Origin: Cylindrobasidium torrendii FP15055 ss-10 | Taxonomy: Eukaryota; Basidiomycota; Agaricomycetes; Agaricales; Physalacriaceae | DNA length: 64,000 nucleotides | Assembly: GCA_000934385.1 (NCBI GenBank) | Contig: KN880520.1 | Location: 27,853 to 91,852, forward strand | Direction: 5' to 3' | Program-made: the position numbers and the translations under genes | In this document: positions 12,177-23,982 of the stretch, in pieces | How positions within the stretch are numbered: the first letter of the stretch is position 1 | Layout: each line of letters opens with the position of its first letter | The notes under the pieces: generated by a model | The model's input: only the letters and a program-made list of their open reading frames with translations | Database searches by the model: none | Told to the model about the DNA's origin: nothing

Positions 12177-12691
12177 ATGAAGTCTTTCACCGCTCTTGCT
12201 CTTTTCGCATCCGTCGCTCTTGCTGCACCCAGCCTTGAGCTGCGCCAGACCAACAACGCCAACAAGCCAGAGTGCGGTGTAGCGGGCGACGCGACGCTTT
12301 CGGACTGCCAACACCTCTACGACAACTGGCCTTACTACCAAGACGCGACATGGGGCGCGACCTGCCACTCTGGCATCACGCTCGAGTACAACCCTACATG
12401 CTACGGCAACTGCTGCATCTACACTTCCTCAAGGACCCCATTGTGTAAGTCACCTCATTTTTTGATTCCCTGTATCTCATGCTCATTTGGATTCTAGGGG
12501 AGGATGTACACACCGCCGTGGGCCAGCTGCTTGGCTGCAGATCTGAGTCGAAGGGCACGGTCAACGGTCGCGTTCAAGTGACTGACTCTGGCACCGTCTG
12601 TATGGCTGACCGCAAAGCATGTGGTGACTGCGTAGGTTTTTCATACGTAGCATATCCAGCCATACTGATTTGCGCTCTACAGTTCAACTAA
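12177..12691 (+). CDS. Small secreted cysteine-rich protein, paralogue of the 10157-11172 product
   Basis: Three exons with introns 12445-12497 and 12632-12682; the last exon is only nine bases (Phe, Asn, stop). The product is about 135 residues with a signal peptide (MKSFTALALFASVALAAP) and probable processing near LRQ. It has about nine mature cysteines: ECGVAGDATLSDCQHLYDNW, ATCHSG, TCYGNCCIYT, QLLGCRSESKG, TVCMADRKACGDC. The blocks DATLS-C-Q-L-DNW, LLGC-S-SKG-VNG and CGDCF are shared in order with the divergent neighbour. This protein ends exactly where the neighbour's extra domain begins. It is probably an extracellular disulphide-rich protein; the class includes candidate effectors and wall-associated proteins. 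Function unknown. Confidence 0.8.
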
Positions 12692-12977
12692 AGTCGTTGG
12701 GTGTTCATTTGATTGCGGCGATTGGGTATCGAGTACTAGTGCTATTTCATGTTATATCATTATTATGGCTGCATTTGCCTTTAAAATGCATTTTTCTTCA
12801 TGTCATTGGGTTCTGAAAGATCAAGAACGCGACTTCAAGTTTAAACTGAAGCCGGTGGCGACGGGCCGCTGATCCGAAAATCAAAATGATCGACTCTTGC
12901 GTTTAGAACTTTGACTTTGACCTATCTGCGACCTATGCGCTGCCCGTTATAGCCCTTGGCCTTCCAATTTGCAAACC

Positions 12978-14950
12978 ATGGCCGACGCCCACACCGCCCG
13001 ACTGTGCGTGCAGATAATTGACTCCCATTTTGGCAGCCTGACATCTGTGAGCAGTGATTTCTCCAATCATTTTCGTGCTGTTTGTTCATCCACTGCCAGA
13101 CGGTCGCATCTACCCTTCTCACGCGCGGACGACTCACGCTACCACATCTCATCCGATACTCTGGTCTGAAGCCGCGCACCGTGCGCGCCTGCATCCTTGT
13201 TTTAGTGCAGCACAATTTGCTGTGGCATGCAACGCTGGATCGAGAAGAAGAGGCGCTGGAAATCAATGTTGAAGAGTGTTTGACGCGATTACGATATGGG
13301 AGATACGCGTGGATTGCAGAAGAGAACCTTGGGGTCAAGGTGCGTGTTTCCAATGTCAGAATATGACCTATAGCTAACGGCACATAGGCAAGGGAAATAT
13401 TAGAACTGGTGCTTGACCACGGGAAGCTGCGTCCGGAGGAGATTATGCGCGAAATAAAGGAGACCCATTTTGTCAGTGGTGCGTGCCCTTTCCTATAAAT
13501 GCGATTTCATTTAACGTGATAGCAGACGTGAAGGACTATAACAAAGCGTTGACTCAGTTGGTCAAGCTCAGATATCTCAAGCCAGCCACTGCGCTTGGAC
13601 ACCAGTCACCACGAGACAAGCTTATCAAATACGAGGCTGCTGAACGCGCCAAAATTTCTGGTTTACCGACAACAAAACAGTTACGGGAAGCAAAAGAGGT
13701 TGCATACGCGATGTGGAAACGTGAAGAGGCTGCTGCAGAGAGCGAGGGCTTGGTGCGTCGCCATCATCATTTAGCACTCTAGTCCTGAACCGATCCAGAC
13801 CGTGAAAGGACGCGTAAATGTGCGTCTGAATCATCCCACGCTGTGCTCTGGCTCATGTGCAATTAGGAAACCGCATATTTCCGCATCAACGCAGAACGCT
13901 TCAACATTCACATTCGCAATACCGTACGAGGCGCCAACCGCGCATCCCAACTTATGCTCATAACTCCTTAGTTAATAGAGCGCGCCGCTCGACAACGATA
14001 TAATGAAGGGGCAGCTGCAGTGGTACGAGCGGCGCTAAAAGTAACAGAACAACAACAACTTTCCCTCGCAGAAGCACGGACAGGTGCGCTACCCGAACAC
14101 CCATTACCCTCCTCCCTTGCTCATATCCACTGCAGAACCCATCACGATAGCGAACATAGCTGGCCAACTAACAGCCAACGATAACCTCGCGTCTGGCCTT
14201 GTCCTGACCTCGTCAAAACAAGCCAACAGAGCTCAATGTATCAAGGAATACCTTGGTATTCTCTCAAACGCCGACAATCCAACGCTGACGGCGCGCGCAG
14301 CCGCCTTTGTGTCCTTCGATTCACAGAAAGTGCATGTTGAGTTCGAGACTGTGGGCAAGCGGATGAAGCGCGGGGTCCTTGAGGCTGTTGTCCGAGAACG
14401 ACACGGCACTGAGGGTGTGCGCATCATCCGTCTACTTCTCGAAACAGGCAAGATGGATGAGAAACAGGTTGGCCAATTCCAATCCCTTGTGCCCTTCGTA
14501 TCTGACTGGACCTGCTAGATTAGCAAAGTGGCGATGATGGCGACCAAGGACGTCCGACCAAAATTGTCTGCGCTTGCTGGGGAATCTATCATCAGCACGT
14601 CGGAGGTGCCCAGAGGGGCGGACCGGAATCCTACACGGACGTTCTACTTGTGGTACATTGACCTGAACAAAGCGTATCAGGTCATCCTTCTCCAACTGTA
14701 TAAAACTCTCTATAATATTGGCGTGCGACGACAGACGGAGAAGGAGGAGCAGATGGTGAAGACGGTGCTGGAGAAGCGGGCACGGAAGGACGTCCAGGCA
14801 GATTTGTCGTTGTTGTCTGCGCTGGATAGGGACGTGCTGGAAGCGTGGGAGCAGAAGGAGGAGAGGCTGACGGTGTTAGAGATGCGGGTAGAGGAGAGTG
14901 TATTCTTGTTGCGTGATCTCGCTGTGCTTGGGTCGGACAATAATGACTGA
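12978..14950 (+). CDS. RPC82: RNA polymerase III subunit RPC82 (RPC3 / C82)
   Basis: Encodes the C82 subunit of nuclear RNA polymerase III, part of the C82-C34-C31 subcomplex that helps open Pol III promoters. About eight introns are visible, including 13047-13099, 13340-13387, 13479-13525, 13924-13971, 14084-14135 and 14468-14518. The N-terminal winged-helix region (TVASTLLTRGRLTLPHLIRY, then VRACILVLVQHNLLWH) matches the RPC3/HTH_9 type. More winged-helix segments follow (AREILELVLDHGKLRPEEI; GVRIIRLLLETGKMDEKQ). The C-terminal part (RTFYLWYIDLNKAYQVIL) and a coiled, charged tail ending EESVFLLRDLAVLG fit the family. A 15-nt microexon (13799-13813) is optional because skipping it keeps frame. 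The stop at 14950 is 165 bp from the end of the convergent esterase gene. Confidence 0.88.
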
Positions 14951-15115
14951 ACCCTTACTTGTTGTATTCTTCCCTCATTGTGATTTGAGTGGATTTCTTT
15001 GCTGATATGCAGGCCCGACTAGAGAAAGCAGCTCAAGATTATAGAGCACGACCTCATCGAAAGCGCAAAACTTCGCATTCAGACTACTCTATTCGAACAC
15101 AGGTGCAACTAACCT

Positions 15116-17333
15116 CTAAGCCCAAGGATACTCCAAAAACACCTCCCACACCTTCTGAATCGCATCCTGCCTGAACGTATCCTGCTGAACACTGACTGGC
15201 GTTTCGCCATCGTCGAGTGACAGGATGCTCCGTTCCTCAGGTGTCCATTTAGGCCACACAGTGCTGTTACCGCCGTTGGGATCCAAGTCGTACATGAAGT
15301 TCACAAGATAGTCGGCAAGCTCGCCACCACTATAGCTGTTCGCGACGTCGTGGCCGTGGTACGTGCCCATTCCCGGTGTCTCGTTTTTGTCCCTTCGGTA
15401 AACTGTGGATTTTTATAAGATGTTGAGGTCACTGTGGTATGGGCAAGTACGCACTAAATGTCCAAATGTCGGTGTAGCCTGCGAGAGCGTTGAGGAGGAA
15501 GCGACGGGGAGCTTGGAACATAATGTCTCCTTGGATGGCAGCGAGACGCTTGAATTGTGGCGTGAGGGCGTTTTCGTCCCCTGTGTCGAATGGGGAACCC
15601 TCGGACGGGGTTGAAGGGTAGAGCTCGAGGAGTTCACGGACGTCGTCTTCTGGCACGCCCGGGAGGTAGTTGGTTGCTATGTATTCGGAAAACTCCTCAT
15701 CGGTCCTACAGTCATGTCAAAACGATGAAGGCAGAGAGAAAGGGATGGACATACGTTATGTTGAGTTGGCTAAACGTGAACAGTGTTCCCTCGTCGTCCG
15801 CGTCTCCTGTGATTATAGGTACTTGTGCTACCTTCTTCTGTTCAAGCAGTCTCTGTGGGTTGTCGGAAAAGAGCACGCCATCGACGCGGGGAAGCCAGGC
15901 AAGATGCAGGGACTAGATCACTTGTCAGTGCACCGCGGCCAGGCGAAAGAGATCCGGGAGCATGTACCTCGTAGTCCCACACCAGAGGGGTCTTGCTCAT
16001 GGCCTGTAGTAGTGTCTCGTACTCGGCCTCTCGAAGGCAATCCAGGGTGCTCGTCGCATCAGAGCATCCAGTCTCTTCGACGAGAAAATCATAGTCTGCA
16101 CGGACCAACTTAGTTCAAGACATCATGGGTACCGGGGAACATCGACGTACATTTTTGGCCATCTGTAAGGTCTCCTACGGACATCGGAGATCCTGACTGG
16201 GCGAATATACCATGGAAAAGTCCTTCTGTGTTCCCGTCGTATGCAACGAGTTGTGATGCTATCGAGATGGCACCGGCGGAGCCGCCCCAACTATCAAAGT
16301 CATGTTGTGAGTATTGTGAAAAAGAGGGTAGAGGGAAGAACTCACAGCGTTATCAGAGAGGCATCCCCGCCAAAGGAACCGATATACTTCTGTATCCACT
16401 TCAAGGCTAGACGTTCTTGAAGGAGATGTCAAGCGCGATCACGGTCACGGGGGCGTGAGTACTACTCACGATCGTGAAGGCCGAGATTGCCGACGCCTGC
16501 ATCTTTGACCTCCTTGCTGGCTAGGAATCCGAAAGCTTTCCCAATACTGGTTATTCGGTTGAATTCATCGTAAAATTGGGGGCTCACCAGAAACACGATT
16601 GTTCATTGAGACATAGATGACGGGCTTGCCGATGCTGATGGAATGGCTAACCAGGTCGGTGCCATGGTATGGGGTAAATGTGCTACAAAGAGGATCAACA
16701 TAGCTCCAAGATATAGAGAGACTAGCTGCTTACAAGGGAGACCCGCCGACTTCAAATGCACCTCCGAACATCCACTAAATCGAAAACCATTGAGCTAGAC
16801 ATGAGATGATTGAGATGAAAACATACCGCTACCACTGGGAGGTCAGTGTAGTTATCCGCATTGGCGGGACGGATAACGTTGACAGACAGGCCTTTTACTC
16901 AAGGGTCAATTTGTGCAAGCTACCCAAAAGGAAGCGAGAGTTTGCGCACAATCTTCGCCGTAGTCAGTCGGGCCCACGTATCCACTTGATACAAGTTCTG
17001 CAGTGGCATTCGGAATACCAGAAAGGTCTGGGGCTTGCCTCAACAGCTGTTGTGGGCACACTGGGCCGTAGTTGGTTGCATTGACTGTGCCCGAATATGC
17101 CTCGACTGCCTGAGGCAAGTTGAACCGTAAACTTCCTGTTCTGTAAATGCATTAGAAATCGTGAAGCAGAGTGTAAGTCATACATACGGAGGTTGTGCAA
17201 ACGGAATACCTAGATAACTCTCGACACCTGCATCGCTTGTCCCAACAAACGTCGCGTCGTCCACGAGGATCGTTGGTAACTCTGTAGCGAAGACCGCAGC
17301 AATGAGCGCGAAAGGATACAGCTGGCGAAGCAT
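15116..17333 (-). CDS. Secreted type-B carboxylesterase / lipase
   Basis: Alpha/beta-hydrolase of the carboxylesterase B family (PF00171 is not meant here; this is the COesterase type), probably extracellular. A signal peptide (MLRQLYPFALIAAVFA) is followed by SYLGIPFAQPP, TGSLRFNLPQ and later YGEDC, all typical of the family. The nucleophile elbow reads WGGSAGAISIA, so the serine sits in GGSAG, not the commoner GESAG. The acid region reads DADDEGTLFTFSQLN. The histidine region is in the last exon (MGTYHGHDVANSYSGG). About ten short introns break the gene. Its start at 17333 lies about 50 bp downstream of a TTATAATA-like element. Substrates cannot be predicted; fungal relatives act on sterol esters, acylglycerols or ferulate esters. 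Confidence 0.85.
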
Positions 17334-18095
17334 CTCCGTGAAAGAGGGTGAAGCGAGTGCAGGTATCTAACTATAACCCGCCTTATAATACGTTTCGACC
17401 ACACTGTAATGCCCAAAATGGGAGTACCGCCATTGTGTAACGGCTGAGTAACTTAGCCAGGCCAGATTTCTAATTGTGATGGTAATCAATAAAGCCTACG
17501 TCCTCTGTTTGACAGAATAGCCAGACCAGAGATAGACGGTATATGTAATAAGCAGGCACATATGTATGTGACCAACCTGCCCACGGTAGACTGCAGTCTA
17601 AAACGCCTACCTCTATAATTTGTCGTTATATCCGACCATCCAGAGCAAGTGTCACGACTGGTTTGTCTGGATCACTTTGGCGTTGGGCAGCTTCAGTCAT
17701 CGTTAGAACAGTATCTTCGCTAATGAATTGTGGATCTTGGAGTGAGAATACTAATGGCAATTTGTGGACGACCAACATCTCAGAGTCATGCTGTTACTCT
17801 TTGTTACTACTGCACCAAGAACCGCCCTACATTGCTAGCACTTCAGATAACACCAATGCAAGAGTGTTGACGTTCAAGTTAAGCGATCAAATCCAATCTC
17901 CCGCAAGTAAGCACGGCACCAGCTAAGCCTTTGGGTGCCATAAATCTCGTTAAAAAAACCTCACAGAGGTCAGATTGTCAAGATTAAGAGTGTACAAGAG
18001 ATCATGCCCCAAAATTACAACATAAAAGCCATATTCTAATGCCATAGCACATCATCTTCGCAATAAAGCCGTCCACCATTGCCTGTGCAATCGTA
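17334..18095. other. Intergenic, nothing recognised
   Basis: Holds the upstream region of the esterase gene and the 3' end of the membrane-protein gene. Short frames only, AT-richer than the genes. Confidence 0.5.
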
Positions 18096-20742
18096 CTAGA
18101 AGTACCCCTCCTTGGGCGGTCCAGCGTACTGCGACGGCTGGCGCCGCAAAACAGGAGACCCGGCGCGAGGGTTGCTGGGCAGTCCACCTCCGCGTGAGTT
18201 GTTCCGAGCGGGAATGTACCGTGCAGAGGATGCAGAGTCTGAGCGGGTATGCGCTGGTGGCATGGATGCTGCTGCTGCTGGTTGCGGCGGCGCCCACGTC
18301 GGCGTCGGCGTCGCAGCAGACGGCGGAATGGCGACATACGCTGGCGGCGGCATCACATTAGGTGAGTCTGGCCGAATGTTGTTGGTGTTTCCCGAGGTCT
18401 GTGAGTATCTGGACGAGCTTGTGTCCGAGGGAATGAGTGTGGATGCAGCATTTGATACGGAGGATGCGCTGCGAGATAGGGAACCTGTGGTGCTGGGTGG
18501 TGCTCCGCGTATAGTCTGCGTCGATGGGCTTCTTGTCACAGCAGGGACTGGTGGAACGCCAATCTCATAGCGCCATGGCGCTGAGGACTCGGTGCTGGTT
18601 GTGGTAATTGACGCTGTCGAGGCTCGCGAGCCAATGACGCTCCGTGCGACAGGCGGGGTGCCGTTCAAATGCAACGTCGGTCGGTTGTTGTCAGAGTAGA
18701 TGGAGAGATGGTTCATGCCGGTACGCCCGGGGCGTGTGACTATGGACACTGGCTCTTGGATGCGCTGTGCTTCCTCGTCATATTTCTCGCGCACGAGAAT
18801 GGACGAATCAGAGCTGAGTCGAACTTTGATGTCCTGGTCGTAGTCGACGCCACCTCTTGGGATGTTGACAGGTGTGAAGTCAATTCCCTCTAGAGTCTCA
18901 GTGACCTTCACTGGAGCATGATGAGCAAAGGCACCGTGTATACGAACGAAAAAACATACAGTACTGAGCAAGCCCTTTGCCAAAATGCATCCGGCAGACT
19001 ATCGCCAGCACAAAATTGGCTACAAGTAGCACATACGATGTAATCGTAACCGTAGCAAAGAACGGCCAGGAGTTGAAGGTTGCGCGGAAGACTAAGTAGT
19101 GTTAGTGGTGTTGGTGATATTCGGGGAAATAGACATACGGTCACTGCTGAACAGGAAAGAGGATATTCCGAGAATGAACGTCGAAAGAACCATGAAGATA
19201 AAGAAGAGAATCTTGTTTTCCCGGCGGACGGACAACCATCCAAGCACCACCCAAGGGATTTCACACTAGGATTTGGAATACGTGAACAAAACGCCTGCGA
19301 AAGGGGTGGGAAAACATACGACTAGGACTGTGATGAACGACGCGAGATACATGGGCAAGTGTGTCACAACATCTCTCGAGCGAAGCGCCAGAATCTTGTC
19401 TACCCACATGCCGGTGGAGGCAATGCTGAAGAAACCCACAAGCTGGAGACATACCGACAACATCAAGACAAACTAAGAAGCAAATGAGCACAAGCGCTAA
19501 TCTTGTCACATCGCGGGAGAGTTCACCTTGTAGATGTTGTTGATCACGGGAGAAGCGCCAACGCGGCCGTATGACTGCTGCGAGTATACCTTGTACAACG
19601 TAGTCGAAAGGTAGAGGAGAACTGCAAGCGCAACCAGGTGGAAGACGATGACTGGGATCTGTGGTTACGGTCAGACCCATGTTGATGGCAATGGTAAACG
19701 GAGCGACGAACCGTATGCGACGTCCGGATCTCCCACCAGTTGCCCATAATATCAACATTATCACAAAGCCCTCGCACGACAAGGTTGCGATAGCGCTTTT
19801 CTTGCTGTTTCGAGTTTGCGACGCGGAACGCTGCCCAGGCAGTACCCAGGACATGGCTTGCGAGAGAAGCAACCAGATGCGGAAGAGACTCGTTGAGGAT
19901 CTATAATGAAACCAATTTCAATTCGCTTGTCCATAATTGAGTAGAGCGAAAATTGATGCGCACCGTTACCAGCGACAGCGACAGCATCCAAATTTGAAAG
20001 GCCAGCGTAACAACGTCCTCGCGGCGCGCATCCCGAAGCCTTGTGGCATGTGAGTTCTGGAAGGAAGTGATGATATCGGTTGACGACATACAGGTCACTG
20101 AGCCAGTTGAAAGACTGGAGGCAGGGCATGGGAAGCACGGCACCGGACTGAAGCATAACACCGACGGTCTCTCCGGAGTCGTCGAACACAGGCGTTGAAT
20201 CAAGGGTGACCCATCCGTCGTTTTCGCGCTAAGCAACTGGTGAGCCTGATGCGACAGGGCGCGCTTTATAGGTAACTGTAACGCACCTTTCCTTTGGATT
20301 TGTGGGCATGCGCCTGGAGATGATTACTTCCAATCCTGGTGATAGCCTTCTGGTTCTGGTCATAGAACGTCGAGTTGCCAGGTATGATAGGCACGCAGGT
20401 GTTGATGGTCTTGGGGACATTTGCGCAGTAGAAAAGCGCGTCGTCCCGCTCGATAGTGAAACCAGTCGTGAGATTGGAATTGACAACGATGCTCTCGACA
20501 AGGTCGCCGGCCATGGAGTTGTCACTGTACGCGACACCTTGAAACGCGGAGAGTACGATGCAGTTGATGACCGCGGCAATGAAGTATATGGTAGTGAATT
20601 TGTTGAGGGTAATCCTGGCGTACTGGAGAGGGACATGTGAGTTTATCGTCTTACTGGAAGGAAGTGGGAGACACACCAGGAGCTTAACCCGAGACCAAAG
20701 GAGCGCCTGCTTCAGCCATTTCCGCGATGTCTGCCTGAGCAT
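18096..20742 (-). CDS. Multi-pass fungal membrane protein with an extracellular loop and long Ser/Pro-rich tail
   Basis: Joined from about six exons. After a short basic N-terminus (MLRQTSRKWLKQALLW) comes a membrane segment (FIAAVINCIVLSAF). Then follows a large loop with N-glycosylation sequons (NLT, NST) and cysteines. About six more hydrophobic segments follow (for example VIVFHLVALAVLLYLST, FVLMLSVCLQLVGFFSI, FIFMVLSTFILGISSFLF, SYVLLVANFVLAIVC). The last exon gives a cytoplasmic tail of nearly 300 residues, rich in Ser, Thr and Pro, ending PKEGYF. Loop plus tail suggests a plasma-membrane protein with a regulated tail. I recall similar unnamed proteins in agaricomycetes but no characterised member. 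Start is ATG 20742. Confidence 0.75.
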
Positions 20743-21404
20743 CACGACGGCCGCGGTCTAATACTACTAGGCCAAATGGATCGCAGGTAAGGGCCAGCCG
20801 GTGGACGAAGAAGAAGAAAAAGCAACAAAAGAAAGAAGGGGGATAAAAAAGTCGTCCACCGCTGGCTTAACGCGCAGCGTACATGCGAAACGGCGGTAAG
20901 AGAAGAAGAAGAAAAGAGGGAGAACCCCTGCGCGCCTACTGGTCGCGGTCTCGTCACGGTCTGATGGCGATACTCCAGAAAGATGAAATAGAAAGCCGTG
21001 CCCTGACAACACTAAAAACGTGGACACTGTATACCGGCCCTAGACTCCGCGCGCTAAGTTGCAGGAGAGTTCCAGCGATACGGATGCATCGTCTAGCATT
21101 CCGACATGCCCGACATCTGGTGGTGGTAAGGTAACGTGATGCAATAAACTAAGTCCTGTCGACTACTACTAGCTAGACAAATACTTTCAACTCAACAGCC
21201 TCCCATCGTAAACTCCAAGTTTCTCACAAAACTGACCTTGTATGGTGAGCCAACATAACGGTACTTCTTAATATGTGGTAATACAACTGATTCGCGGACT
21301 GGGGTCGTGGACTCCGTCCAAACTTCATTCCATTCGTCCATCAATACTTTGACAAAGCATGCTCCAGGATTCAGGCTCACTAACGACTTTCCAAGCTTTT
21401 GGGC
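20743..21404. other. Intergenic, nothing recognised
   Basis: Contains a GA-rich tract around 20810-20930 upstream of the membrane-protein gene. Only short frames without motifs. Confidence 0.5.
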
Positions 21405-23429
21405 TCAGACTCTATCCTGCAAGCCTCCCTCTGGCGAGGACGCTGGAATCCTCTTCGTACGCAACACACCACTCATTATCTCAACTTTCTCTTCCGTGTA
21501 TGGAGGGTAACGTGCGCCAAGGGACGATTCGGCTCTGCAAGCAGCTTCAGTTCTACTTCATGCATTCGACGTAGAGAAGAAATCGCTCACGCCATCGGAA
21601 TGTCGATGGTGCCCCTCTGGTACACGAACTCTTGGAAACCACATCGAGTCGTCTGTCGGCCATCTGCGCGGAGTTTATTCTAGCACAACAACATATCGAA
21701 AAATGCCACTCACATCCAGATTCCCCGACGCCGCCGAACGGAATATCACGGGAGGCAGTAGTGGATAGCGTGTCGTTGAAGCAAATATTCCCACTCATCG
21801 TCTTCTCCCTGACTATGACGAGTAAGCAAAAGCTCGGTAGAAACAATGGCATTGCTCACTGAAGTCCTTCATTCCTTCATCTTCGGTGAACGCATAGAGC
21901 ACCAAGGGTGGGTCGCTATGCATGGCTGGATCAGCAAAGCGCCTCCACAATTCATTTAGACTCGGACACACCCATCTCGCACAAATCTACAGGCCTCCTC
22001 GAGGGACGCAACTTGGAGAATAGGTAGGATAGGCCCAAAGATCTCACCCTCCATTAGAGCATCGTCTGCGCTCTTCAGAAAGACCACAGTCGGCTCAATT
22101 TTAAGATTTTCTTCGTCGCGCTTGCCGCCAAAAACGAGGCCGTTGGTGCGGTCAAGCAAGGAGCAGATTCGGTCGAAATGCGCGCGCGAGGCGATACGGC
22201 CGTACGAGTCCGACTTGAGTGGTTCGCCATCTGGGTAGAAGGACTTGAGCGCTCTTCTGAAGCCGTCGAGGAGCATTCCCAAGATGGCCGTGTTCCTGTT
22301 ATTCGGCAGGAGAACATAGTCCGGGCTAACACAAATCTAAACCCTAGTCAGATGCCGAAAAGTCAAAATAGCAGGGTGCGCGCTACCTGTCCTTCATTGA
22401 CACATTTACCGAAGAGCGTTCTTCGCGCAACGAGTTCAAGGTCGGGGTGGCCGATATCGATGATCACAGGGCTTTTCCCACCCAGTTCGAGAGTGAGCGG
22501 TGTCAGATGCTTCGCAGCCGCAGTGGCTATGACCCGTGCGATAGTCCCATTCCCAGTATACAGGACTGCTTAACCAGTCAGCGATACTCTGGAAGGCCAT
22601 ATGACCACGCACTGTGATCCCCTGCCCAATTGCAACCATATCAGCGTGGTATGAAGGACAGAAGCAAGATGCTATACGTACATTTGAGCTTGAGCGTCTC
22701 TGTAATCTCTGGCACGGCACCCTGGATGACTTGATATGCCGAATTTTCGAGATACAGAGGGAAGAGACGGGCGAGAAGCGCGCCATACGCGGGCGTGAGC
22801 TCAGAAATCTTAACGGCGGCACAGCAACCAGCAGATATGGCCCCAATCAAAGGCTGCAAGGAAGAGATCATAGGGAAGTTCCATGGACTTCGATACGTCA
22901 GTCGTTATAAATCACCTGGTCGACAAGAGGAGGGAAATGGAGAGGGGAGGATACGCACACGATGATGAGACCGACGCCCTTGGGCTCGTAGTAGACACGG
23001 AGATTCCATGCTTCTGCTGGTAAGGAGGACAACTCTTTCGGGTTGACCTCGGGCGACAGCCACTTTGGTAGACTCTCAGCGGAGATGATGGCGCGCTCCA
23101 TGCATTCGACGGCCTCGAATGCGCGTGCTTCCAGAGCGGGTTTGCCAATGTCCTGTAGTAATGAGTTAGCCCATGGACTCGGAATCAGAGGTGGATTGTA
23201 TGTATACCTTGAAGATGGCTTCTGCGAATGCATCCTGGTTATCTTGTACCATGCGCGCAAGCTGTAGTAGTTGATGCTGGCGCCAGGCGACGGGGCGTGT
23301 GACACCGCTCTTGAACGTCTTGTTCAAATCCGCATGGATCTAAAGAATGAGTTTATTGCAGTCGCGCTATGTTTGACTCGTTACCTTTGGGATTTCAGAA
23401 AGAGGCGTGTAGCTGGTCGCAGTCGTCAT
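21405..23429 (-). CDS. Aldehyde dehydrogenase, class-3 / fatty-aldehyde type
   Basis: NAD(P)-dependent oxidation of aldehydes to acids. Motifs seen across several exons: PWNFPMISSLQPLIGAISAG (cofactor entry), LELGGKSPVIID with the general-base Glu, GQICVSPDYVL with the catalytic Cys, GEIFGPILPI, and PFGGVGESG. The C-terminus is hidden by introns. After GESG an intron leads to YGRQTTRCGFQEFVYQRGTIDIPMA. The frame appears to stop there, but a GTGAGC...TTGCAG intron instead joins AESSLGARYPPYTEEKV and a tail ending at TGA 21405, the usual RYPPYT ending of ALDH3 enzymes. The start codon at 23429 gives MTTATSYTPL. There is no obvious signal peptide, and the new C-terminus shows no clear membrane anchor. 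The substrate is unknown. Confidence 0.88.
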
Positions 23430-23477
23430 GGTGGTAAGTGGTTGAGTACTGGGAAACGAAGAGTGGAAATATATAGG

Positions 23478-23485
23478 CTTTTATA
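23478..23485 (-). promoter_or_regulatory. TATA box of the aldehyde dehydrogenase gene
   Basis: On the minus strand this reads TATAAAAG, 49 bp upstream of the ATG at 23429, with TATATATTT just downstream. Confidence 0.55.
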
Positions 23486-23937
23486 AGGCTTTTGAGACAC
23501 GATCATGAACGTGACTATAACGCAAGAAGCTGACTAATGAATTTATTGGAGAGATGTTGAATTTTCCATGGCGGTACTTATCTCGAGCATTTGGCGAAGA
23601 AAATCTCTCGCACAAGCCAACTTCCAAGGTCGCTGTGCGCCACGCTTGCGCGTTGATGTGTGTTGAATGCAGAAATAATAGAGAGAGCTTCCCTTATTTC
23701 ATGAAGACTATCTTTTTGTCACGCTTGAAGCTTGAAGCTTGACAGGTTGGTGGGCGAGACAAACACCACATTGAGGCAACCCTGGAGCCTGGTAGGTACT
23801 AAGGTAGGTAGGTTTCGGACAGGGAACAGTCGCCGTCACGCACCCGGAAGCACACTGTCGACCCCATGACCCTGGAGGCAGGAGTCTGGACTCTGCAAGC
23901 CTCAGCTCAAGCCTCAAGGTCAACAAGCTTAAGTTGA

Positions 23938-23947
23938 TGATCGATCA
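23938..23947. promoter_or_regulatory. Palindrome TGATCGATCA, F-box copy 1
   Basis: Perfect 10-bp palindrome 35 bp upstream of the ATG at 23983. The same site precedes the other three array genes and the nucleoporin gene. Candidate binding site for a dimeric regulator, or part of the core promoter. Confidence 0.6.
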
Positions 23948-23982
23948 TCATGAAATCTGCCTTTCATTGATTTACTACGACC

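Noticed and set aside
17663..17926. 87-codon plus-strand frame
   Set aside because: No motif, no splice continuation, ends within featureless intergenic sequence.
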